NCBI GenBank assembly: GCA_965153355.1
Contig: OZ231128.1
Coordinates: 27,032,001-27,096,000 of the forward strand
Length of the DNA stretch: 64,000 bases
Direction: 5' to 3'
Source of the DNA: Flaccisagitta enflata
Taxonomy: Eukaryota > Chaetognatha > Sagittoidea > Aphragmophora
The notes under the pieces were generated by a model. That model saw only the letters and a list, made by a program, of their open reading frames with translations. It was not told the DNA's origin and did not search any database. Below are positions 32,515 to 64,000 of the stretch, piece after piece; position 1 is the stretch's first letter; every line of letters begins with the position of its first letter. The translations under genes were made by a program, and so were the position numbers.

Positions 32515-35500
32515 ATGGCGGCGAAAAATGGCGAAGAAGTTTTGGAGCCTGAACAGGAAAGAAAAATTTTCGTCGGCGGCGTCAACTTCAAGACGACAGG
32601 CAAGACGATTTGTTCATAATGTAATGTTGCACAGTTGCGTCTAGCTCTGTTTATGCAAGAGTGTGTACACGTGTACACACTCTTGCATACACGCAAGTCT
32701 CGTGTCGCTTTCCTGATTTCTTCAAAATCCTGATAAATCTGTCATTCCCAAATCAGATGAAAGTTTGAAAGCTTTTTATGAGCAATGGGGCGAAATTACG
32801 GACGTTGTCGTTATCAAGGACAAATACTCCGGAAGGTCGAAAGGTTTTGGCTACGTCACCTACAAAGTGAGCTTTATTTGCATGTTTCTTTCACTAGCTA
32901 GCCAATCCCGCAACAAGTTCATCCTCTAACTTGATCACTCTGCTACTTTTATCCTTTTTAGAACTCGATGATGGTGGACGAAGCGATGGCCAACCGACCG
33001 CACAAAATTGATGGAAGACAGGTGGGTGAATTGCGTCATTGCGTCACTTGGGTGCTTCACATAGCAAAAGTTGTTTATTTCTTTTCACCCTCTTTACCTA
33101 ATGTGGAGTGGCCAATTTTAGGACCTTTACCATTTTTCTTTCATCAGAAATTGTTCATCTTCCGTTTTTTAGAAAATTGTTTTTGAGGGCCTAATTTGCA
33201 TAATGCAGTAGGATAAAACAATATGCTGATATTGTTTGAATTAGCTTTTAAAAATTTCTATTTTTCAATGAATTGCAATTCTGCCTTTTTATAAGCTATT
33301 TGATAGCTTATGTTCTAATATTTTAGTTTATTTTACGAGCATCATAATTTTCTAAAAAAAATATTTGTCCTTTTTGTACCAAGACTGCACAGGATTTTGC
33401 TGAATTCTGGGAAATCTGTGGAAACTTTAAGGCCAAAACAAAAACGGAAGATGAAGGAATTTTGAAAAAAGGAAAATAGTCATCTTCATGATTTTTGCTC
33501 CTCCACATTACCTGAGTAGGGTGAAGGGATACTCCCAACTTTTGCTATGCGAAGCACGCATTTGCGTCACGCTCACTTTCTACCAAATCCCCACTTACCC
33601 ACGATCCCATCTATTCTTGTGATTTTCATTTTCATATACAGGTGCAACCGAAGCGCGCCGTTCCTCGCGAGGAGACAAACCCGGCTTCTCACATGGCCAT
33701 CAAGAAAATTTTCATCGGAGGTAAGTTCCCAATCATGAGTATTTTGGTTCAACTTAATTTGCGTATGATTTTCGTTAAAAAAACTTACAAATTAGAAAAA
33801 AAAATGAAAATAAAAACTACAGAGAAAAGGTGAAAGAAGGATTGTGAGTTGAAGAGAAAGAAGAGAGGAGGAAAGAGAGAACGGAACGGTTTGAATGAAA
33901 TACGGGCCCAATGAGCGAATAGAAGCTACCAACGGGCTGCAGCGAGTCTTCCGGCAATTTGATAGGATTCCAGGTTCTAAGTTGATACCAACAGCGAACT
34001 GCAAGTTACAGCCATCAATCACACTTTGGTGTGTGAGAGAGAGAGAGAAAATGCCCGTTGCAAAAGGAAATTTAGGACGTGCCCGTAAGTGGTCAACTTC
34101 TTTTTTTTGGTGGTGGTTAAAAAGCCACATATCGTCAGGCTGCCAGCGAAGGTCTGTAAGGATAAGTGTGTCGGAAATTGGTAAGGATCAAAGATAATTT
34201 CTCTTTTTTGACCAATTGATGTTAATGAAGGAAGCGTGGCGCGAGTTTTTTGTTGCTTCCTAAAATTCTGTAATCATGGAATATGGAGAAAAAAAACATT
34301 AAGGGGAAAAGATGCTACACGCTATCTTCATTGCATCCACTAAGAAAATATTCGAATATCATAACACTAAGCTTAGCCTAGATAAAATATTGCTATTACG
34401 AAATTCTGACTAGACTTTCCTTTTTTCCTTGCAGCTCGTCTGTTTCATAGACAGTGGCAAGAACACTTCGCCAATGGACTGTGCCCCCAACGGTTTGGCG
34501 GGGTTAGATCTGTATTATATAAAGCATGATACGAGTGGTATTTAGTCAGCGAGGCAGCCCGGGCCATTTATTTTCAGCAGTGTCAAGATGTGTTAATTAG
34601 GTTTCCTTCAGGCTCAGACCCGGGGTTTTAAGGTGTGGGTTGGTCCAAGCCCAGCTCCTTGCGTTTTTTACCAAACTCTCTTCGTCACTTGTCAGGAATA
34701 TATCCTCGTTAAATTTAAACCATGGTTAGGTTCTTCAAGGATGACCGCCCTCTTTAGCCGTAGGTTATGGAGGATGTGAGAGTGTGTAAGGAATATCTGA
34801 TACGACTTGTGAGAAGATCAGGCATCAGTATCGAATTTGTTTACTTGAAGGGTTGAAGGATAAGCCTATAACCGAGGACGACATCAAGGAGTATTTCTCT
34901 CAATACGGAAATATCACGGACTGCGTTCTCATGAAGGACAAGGCCACAGGGGTGAGTTTCAAGTTCAGTGAAAGTTTGTCTGTATCCTAGTTTGCTCAGT
35001 ATTTAAATACGGCTGAATGCTGACTGGAACATCGTCTGGTGATGGAATTCTCATTTTGGGTCACGGTTTCGTTTGGTCATTTTCCTTGGTCTTCATACTG
35101 ATTTTTTAACCACCAATCAGTTGACCCATGCAACAATAGTATGTTCGTAATGTGACTAATGTCTCATGCCAACTTTCTTTATTAGGCCCCTCGAGGTTTC
35201 GCCTTCGTCGAATTCGACGACCACGATCCCGTTGACAAGATGATGTGTCAGCGGGTCATCCACAAGATCAATGACTGCAACGTCGACGTCAAGAAGGCCA
35301 TTCCCAAGGACGCCGAGATGGGAGCCATGGGTGGCGGCGGTGGTGGTGGAAGAGGCGGCCGTGGTGGCGCCGCCGCTGGATGGGGAGGTGGACGCGGCGG
35401 TGGAATGGGTGGTGGTTTTGGCGGCCCCATGGGTGGAGGTGGTGGATACGGCATGGGAGGCGGCATGGGCGGCGGTATGATGCGTAATGGCGGTGGATGG

Positions 35501-35641
35501 GGCGGTGGCCAAGATTTCGGCGGTCCATCTGGTTACAACGACTTTGGTCAAAACTGGGGCCAGAGCTTCGGTGGCGGTCCCATGAGGGCTGGCTTCGGCG
35601 GCGGACGTGGACCCGGACCGTACGGAGGTGGACGCTGGTAG
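32515..35641 (+). CDS. hnRNP A-type RNA-binding protein (two RRMs, glycine-rich tail)
   Basis: Six exons: 32515-32599, 32757-32866, 32962-33021, 33642-33720, 34851-34951, 35186-35641; 296 aa. hnRNP A/B proteins coat nuclear pre-mRNA and steer splicing and export. RRM1 has RNP2 KIFVGGVN and RNP1 KGFGYVTY; RRM2 has RNP2 KIFIGGLK and RNP1 RGFAFVEF. The inter-RRM linker HKIDGRQVQPKRAVPREE is typical of the A1/A2 group (Drosophila Hrb98DE/Hrb87F type). The tail is Gly-rich with Met, Asn and Phe. Its end GPMRAGFGGGRGPGPYGGGR resembles the M9/PY nuclear import signal bound by transportin. Intron 1 starts with GC, not GT (CAG|GCAAGA), the usual form of GC-AG introns, and holds a 38-bp palindrome. Introns 3 and 4 hold repeats. 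A1 versus A2/B1 orthology cannot be set. Confidence 0.95.
32652..32689. repeat. 38-bp perfect palindrome in hnRNP intron 1
   Basis: Centred between 32670 and 32671. The arm reads TATGCAAGAGTGTGTACAC and its exact reverse complement follows with no spacer. It lies midway in the 157-nt GC-AG intron 32600-32756, so the transcript could form a 17-18 bp stem there. Confidence 0.95.
33048..33561. mobile_element. Mutator-like transposon with 9-bp target duplication
   Basis: Starts TTGGGTGCTTCACATAGC and ends in the inverted form (slightly changed: CTATGCGAAGCACGCAT). The 9-bp duplication TTGCGTCAC is at 33039-33047 and 33562-33570. Its interior is similar to 21300-21838. Located in hnRNP intron 3. 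Confidence 0.9.
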
Positions 35642-36241
35642 ATTTGGGACAATTTATTATCTTTTGGCTTAATCAAGATACAAGATGGTTGGGTGATGGG
35701 TGTTATAGGGTGAATGCATTTGAGTTGGATGTTTGCGAACAGAACATTTTGTAGTTATGATTTAAGAACGTACAAGAAAAAATGATATTTTTCTTATTCG
35801 AATTTTTGTTTCGTCATCGTTGTATGTTTCACGCATTTTGTTTTTCATTTGGCAAGCCTTATTTTTTCCGAGGGTTTACTACGGTTCGGGAAAAATTGGC
35901 TCATGTTTTATATTATAATCTCATTTTAATCATTATATTTAAAAGACTTAATAGAATGTGTAAACTTAATTTCACTGAACAAATTTTCAATCAAATGAAT
36001 TTGTCTGACGGACAGTTCTTGATGATAAAATATCGCCCTCTCGACACATCGCCTTTGGTTCTCATTATTTTTGCCCCGTTTTTCTGTTCGATATTTTCAT
36101 TCCTAACCTTTACTCTTTTTTTTTGTCCTCGCATTTAAATGTAGTGAGTCTTTTTTTTTTTTTTTTTTCATCAATCTAAAAAAAGATTTATCTCCCGTCT
36201 ATGTAGAAACTTTTAGTGGTAAAAATAAACTAAGTGCAACG
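35642..36241. other. hnRNP to SF3B2 intergenic region
   Basis: 600 bp of AT-rich sequence holding the hnRNP 3' UTR and the SF3B2 leader. A T-run (36151-36168) and a site ending GTCTATGTAG near 36206 resemble a 3' splice site just ahead of the SF3B2 start. No gene seen. Confidence 0.5.
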
Positions 36242-55328
<19,087 letters not shown>

Positions 55329-56084
55329 ATATGAACAATGAATTTTGCATAAATAAGTCGACACTTAAGCGAAGGAGACTTGATTCAATACTTTTTCTAT
55401 GCTTGAACCTGCTTCAAGCGTTTATTCCCTTCTCGCTCCCTCTCTGCACCGTTTCCGTTTTCCATACTTTGAACTTACAACTCCAATGGTTCGACCCGTA
55501 TATGATAAGTCGAGATTGGAATTAGTGGGGCCATTTTCATCCTATTTTTCGAATATTGTTCCATTCGAATGTTTCCCGTTGTTTTACCCATCGATCGGAT
55601 CGCTAAGGCACCGTCATTCCGTTCATTCATAAGCCGCGATCTGTTTCCTAATCTCGTTGCTTTCAATCCAGGTTCAAGGCGTCATTCTGTTTTCAATTTC
55701 GTCGGGCCATGTGATGTCAACCGACATGTATCCATCGCTAGTTGACAATGTATTTGCCCATCTGCTCGCCTCAACTCTTCAACGACGTGCGCGTGTAATT
55801 GCGGTATTGCACTAAGCTTGGATAAAGAAACCGTGGCTGTGATTTTGCGTGCTAATACCTGGAAGTCGGTGGAGAAAGCTTGACTAGTAATTGTAAAAGA
55901 CTTTCTACCACCTGTGAAGCAACTATGGATTGTTAGGAGATACAATGTGTGCACCATGTTTTGATGGAACAAAATCGCGGGAAAAAAACTTAACTACGGC
56001 CAAAACTGCATTGCATGACTAAAATTAACCGATCTAAGGGAAAAACAGTGAAGAGAAAAACAGTTAAGAGAGAAAAACTGAAAG
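55329..56084. other. SF3B2 to RNF141 intergenic region
   Basis: 756 bp with the SF3B2 3' UTR and RNF141 leader. No gene and no repeat family recognised. The sequence AAAACAGT(G/T)AAGAGA is repeated immediately before the RNF141 start (56043-56070). Confidence 0.5.
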
Positions 56085-60368
<4,284 letters not shown>

Positions 60369-61143
60369 ACAGAGACCAATGAAGAATGTGTCCTCTTATG
60401 ATCCACTTGCCAATTTGCCTTGCTCTAGACTTAACAGCCTACAGCCCACCTTGAAGTAGATAGGGGAATTGTGCACAATAGCGTCAGTGTGACGTCCAGT
60501 GGTCACCCTTGAATTGATTATCTTTTATTAATTAGATGCTATCAGCTCGGTCTCTATTTATTTACTCTCGGTATATTTGGGATGAAGTCTCAAAAAAGTC
60601 CAAAGAATCATTTGTCACGAAATTGCACCAGCTCTGCAAAAGATCGTGTGGTTTCCTTTTTGATGATTTCGTGAAAAATTTACTCTTGTTACTCTTTTTA
60701 ATCGATTAATAAAAACAAAACGTTTTTATCATGTTGATTTATCCATATTCAGTAAGTAGTGAATCGACATCGGCATGTCGATGTGGCAGTCGGTGTGGCA
60801 TTGATCTACAGTTCAAAACTATGTTTGCTGATACTGTCTACAGACAAGCTAGCTAGCTATCTGGTTATTGACGAGATAAATCATCGTGGTTAAAACACCT
60901 TCCGAGTTCCGACCTGCCTCCTATACTGGGTCAGTTGCCTAGTATCAGAATGGCATTCTTTGTGACAAGGCCAAGAGATGTATAATAGATGCTTCCTCTT
61001 TCAATACTAAAAGTCTAAATAATAAAAGAGATAAAAAAGATCAAGAGAAAAACCTCAGAATCGCTTTAGGGAACTTTCTAGGGACACACCCTGTTTTAGA
61101 TATGCGAGGACGCGTAGTAAACCCGTTTGTACCAATCACGGCT
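60369..61143. other. RNF141 3' region
   Basis: Probable RNF141 3' UTR. An AATAAA at about 60709 (TTAATAAAAACAAAAC) is a plausible polyadenylation signal 340 bp after the stop. No gene seen beyond it up to the transposon at 61144. Confidence 0.55.
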
Positions 61144-61744
61144 ACAGTACGATGAAAGCGATGACGACCTAGACTGGAGGATAGATTTTAGGTATTTTAA
61201 TTTTATTTATATCATAAAATATTTGAGATTCATGCTAATTAAAGGTTGCTCTATTGAGTGAATGCATTTGCGTCTCTTAAACCTCAACTTGTGACTTGAC
61301 CTTATCAAGACTTCATTTTTCATAGTTCTAACCATTTTTATTAGATCAGGCAAAAAAATTTATATAATTTTGAAAAAAAATCAGCTCAATTGGATCATTA
61401 TTATAGGTGTTACAGCTATGTTTAATAAATAAAAGTTTTGTAAATTAATTTTTTAGCAAAACTTAAAATAGCCATAAAACTTGTAAAAATGGACTGATTG
61501 AGCTGATTTTTTTTTCATAACTATATAAAATTTTCCACTTAATTTATTGAGATAGGTTAGAACTTTTTAAAATGAAGTCTTGATGAGGTCAAGTCGCAAG
61601 TTGAAGTTTGAGAGACGCAAACATTTTCACTCAATAAAGCAACCTTTAACTACCCTAGATCTCAAATATTTTATGATACAAACAAAATTAAGGTACTTAA
61701 AATCTTTCCTCCAGTCTAGGTCGTCATTGCTCCCATCGTACTGT
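61144..61744. mobile_element. Long-TIR transposon, copy 2
   Basis: Starts ACAGTACGATGAAAGCGATG and ends with the inverted form (TGCTCCCATCGTACTGT). It matches copy 1 at 5560-6991 along its whole 600 bp but lacks the nested element. Arms are about 190-200 bp. Confidence 0.88.
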
Positions 61745-61791
61745 TGTTTATCCCCTTAACTATAGTACTTGTAGAGTTATAGTTGGTTATC

Positions 61792-62013
61792 ATGAGCACA
61801 GGTTTGCTTCCAAAAGTGTGCATTCGACGGTTGAGGACATGGTTTTCCCAAATCTACGTGACCAAAGCCCATGGGAAAACCAAGGGCCCTGTACATGCGT
61901 TAGCGAGGGCTTGTCAGGAATTAGTAAGCGATGCCAATTTCGATGACGAAACTTTTTGCTCAGGGCTCAGTCTCGAAGATGTAGCGGTCGATGGAGCGTT
62001 AGATTATTGTTAG
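61792..62013 (+). CDS. Unrecognised 73-aa open frame, doubtful
   Basis: ATG at 61792 to TAG at 62011-62013. The product is of mixed, non-repetitive composition, with a basic first third and an acidic end (FDDETFCSGLSLEDVAVDGA). No family was recognised. It could be an exon of a further + strand gene extending past the window or a chance frame. Not tied to RNF141 by any splice evidence. Confidence 0.2.
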   Translation: MSTGLLPKVCIRRLRTWFSQIYVTKAHGKTKGPVHALARACQELVSDANFDDETFCSGLSLEDVAVDGALDYC

Positions 62014-62132
62014 TGGTACCTGATGTCAAGTCGCTCAAAAGTTTTACACCGGTATACAATGGAATCCCACCTTTTTGACACCTCTATTTAAGGGATATTC
62101 GCATTTAAGAAATAACTGTCAAGTCCCGATTT

Positions 62133-62595
62133 TTAAGTGCGCCAACGCATCCCTATAAGTATAACTGGCTGTGTCCATTGGTCGGTCTGTAACGCATTTG
62201 TTCGATTATCCATACGGCGCACTTTATTGGCCTACTTGGCCTTGTTTTTAGATACGTCCTCGCATCTCTATAATAGGCTGTGTCCGTTGGTCGGTTGTTT
62301 GGTAACGCATTCATTAAAAACATCGAAATCATGTATTTTTTCAATAGGAAAAAGTTTTTAACCCAGTGAAAGTAGCAAATATTAAATGATTCATTCATTA
62401 AATAATTTATTCATTAAATTATTTATTTATTCAAAAATAATATTCATTCATAAAAAAACATTTAAATATTTATAAAAACATTCATAAAAAACGTTTATTC
62501 ATTAAAAAAATGTTTATTTGTAAAAAAAACATTCATTCCTAAAAAACATTCATTCATAGAGGACGCATCGTTGGCCTACTTTGCCTTGTTTTGAG
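62133..62595 (+). mobile_element. Two diverged hairpin-bounded elements, second with ATTCATTAAA expansion
   Basis: First copy 62133-62248: GTGCGCCAACGCATCCCTAT to GGCCTACTTGGCCTTGTTTT. The second opens GATACGTCCTCGCATCTCTA at 62252 and closes GGCCTACTTTGCCTTGTTTT at 62594. Its middle is expanded by ATTCATT and AAAAACATTCATT repeats (62385-62560). Confidence 0.7.
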
Positions 62596-62644
62596 CTTTT
62601 CTTATATTATTCACTAAGATAATTTATTATTACTTGAAATCTAT

Positions 62645-62849
62645 TTGATGCTGCTTTACTCGTCTTAAAACGTGAGGAAATGAAAGAGCGAAAAATGGAA
62701 ATGGAAAGCGATATATTTCGTGTTGTTTTCCAGATACTGATGAAGCGTATCTGGAAAAGAACACGAAATACATCGCTGTCCATTTCCATTTTTCGCTCTT
62801 TCATTTCCTCACGTTGTAAGACAAGTAAAATTAAAACAGCATCAAATAT
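62645..62849. repeat. Palindromic element of about 205 bp
   Basis: ATTTGATGCTGCTTTACTCG at the left pairs with the inverse at the right. The inner arms CGTGAGGAAATGAAAGAGCG and GAAAAATGGAAATGGA are exact or near exact, closing at GATACTGATGAAGCGTATC. It would fold into one long hairpin. Confidence 0.9.
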
Positions 62850-63009
62850 GTCACTACTACTACAACGGTGTAACCTGCATCAACATTTACCTGAAATCGC
62901 TATTTATAACGCTTGCCTGTATTATCGTACTTCTATATTGTTCGAATTGCAGCTCAATTATGACGCCTGAGCATTGAACATTGATTGTTTCCGGGCCACT
63001 GACCACCGA

Positions 63010-63155
63010 ACAAGGCCGGACACACGGTCAATACCAGGACGGGTGGGCGGGGGTAGAAATGCGCGTTTTTATACTTTCCAACTCGATCATTACGGACAGA
63101 CCGAAGGACGAACGGACAAAGCCTTTTATAGAGTTGCGTGTCCGCAACTAAAAAC
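63010..63155 (-). mobile_element. Hairpin-bounded element, reverse full-length copy
   Basis: AACAAGGCCGGACACACGGT at left and GAGTTGCGTGTCCGCAACTA at right. Stem GTTGCG/CGCAAC, the TA-pair subtype. Confidence 0.87.
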
Positions 63156-63469
63156 GGGTTGACGATTATTGCGAGGAAAGTTCCTGCGACGGGGCAAGGC
63201 GATCAGGAAGAGCCATTGACGATTTCTTTCGGGTTAATTAGAGGGTTTCGTCCTTGTGGAACGACATGCGATCGCTCGAACGGTCGCGTCGGTAATGAAC
63301 TTCCTTGTTCTGATGAAAAGAAATGATTAGGGCCTGGATGGCTGGATCGATTTTGGGTACAAGATGGGAGGGAGATTGCGGAGACTGAATAACGACTTGA
63401 ATGGGAGTATCAACTAAGTTTTAAACTAATCTATTATATGTTTAATAAGTCAAACTACATTCTTGTTAG

Positions 63470-63545
63470 ATCCATCGAACGCATCTCTATAAGAAGGTCT
63501 GTCTGTCGGTCCGTCAGTTTGTCCGTTACGCCTGTGCATAAACCG
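63470..63545 (+). mobile_element. Hairpin-bounded element fragment
   Basis: CATCTCTATAAGAAGGTCTG then a GTCGGTCCGTCAG run; only the proximal part remains. Confidence 0.6.
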
Positions 63546-63799
63546 CGTTTTCCGGATGTTTTTGGCCAAGGACCAAGGGGAGATCCTAAACTGAATCAAA
63601 CATGTTATGAGAGCCTCCTTTGCTACTTATCCGTTTCATCTGTTTGTTTGTCCATCTGTCTTTTATTATGTAACATGTCTATCGCTAAAGTCAATGCACG
63701 TGGAGATACAGTCCGAACGCATTGTTGCCCGGGCAGTCTTGTTATCAAATAAAGATTTTAAAAGGCTGTAAGCGTACAGAAATCATTGAGACGATTTTT

Positions 63800-63952
63800 T
63801 TAGTTGCGGACACGCAACTCTATAAGAGGCTTTGTCCGTCTGTTGGTCGGTCGGTTGGTCCGTAGAGATGATCAAGTCGAAAAGTGGGAAAACGCGCATT
63901 TCCGCCCCTGCCCACCCGTCCGCAACTGGTGGCCGTGTATCCGGCCTTGTTC
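63800..63952 (+). mobile_element. Hairpin-bounded element, forward full-length copy
   Basis: TAGTTGCGGACACGCAACTC to GGCCGTGTATCCGGCCTTGT. Best preserved copy: both stems are intact (GTTGCG/CGCAAC and GGCCG/CGGCC). Confidence 0.9.
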
Positions 63953-64000
63953 CCTATAGGTATAAGGATTCAAAAAGAGAGAAGACATTACTGATCGTTA

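Noticed and set aside
35156-35551. Minus-strand frame of 131 codons (Thr/Ala/His-rich)
   Set aside because: Shadow of the Gly-rich exon 6 of the hnRNP gene.

Overview
The window is nuclear DNA from an invertebrate animal. It carries eight spliced protein-coding genes with GT-AG introns (one GC-AG), in GC-richer exons set in AT-rich, repeat-laden non-coding DNA. STIM, BARD1, EMC10, NUP37 and RNF141 orthologues together point to a metazoan. The species cannot be fixed from sequence alone. No bacterial operon, CRISPR array or virus was recognised.

All eight genes lie head to tail on the + strand. In order they are STIM (ER calcium sensor, 1332-3172), EMC10 (ER membrane complex subunit, about 4264-7325, first exon not found), NUP37 (nuclear pore WD40 protein, 7980-13108), BARD1 (RING-ankyrin-BRCT partner of BRCA1, 13421-18427), histone H3.3 (18824-25868), an hnRNP A-type RNA-binding protein (32515-35641), SF3B2 (U2 snRNP SF3b subunit, 36242-55328) and RNF141 (N-myristoylated-type RING protein, 56085-60368). 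Exon boundaries were built by hand from splice sites, reading phase and remembered family sequence; in every gene the joined frame stays open to the stop. The genes are mostly housekeeping (ER, nuclear pore, chromatin, splicing, ubiquitin) and show no shared pathway. Gaps between successive genes are often 300-800 bp, so cotranscription or trans-splicing is worth testing.

Most of the remaining sequence is repeats. There are at least four families of short inverted-repeat transposons: TA-flanked elements at 6107, 7612, 14936 and 51686; a 600-bp long-TIR family at 5560 and 61144; a Mutator-like family with 9-bp target duplications at 19976 and 33048; and an AT-rich one at 3466. A 5.2-kb DIRS-like retroelement at 44633-49880 has 170-bp identical inverted ends and an internal copy of the joined ends. 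A hairpin-bounded dispersed element occurs about 20 times. A second family carries GC-hairpin ends around internal minisatellites (23972-25112, 28555-30350, 54030-54195). There are large minisatellites (9.52-12.46 kb, 58.33-58.97 kb) and long CT, GT and TTTC microsatellites.

The most noteworthy non-genic items are the hairpin element with covarying stems and an identifiable empty site, the GC-hairpin family whose core arrays differ from copy to copy, the DIRS-like structure, and the GC-AG intron holding a 38-bp perfect palindrome.
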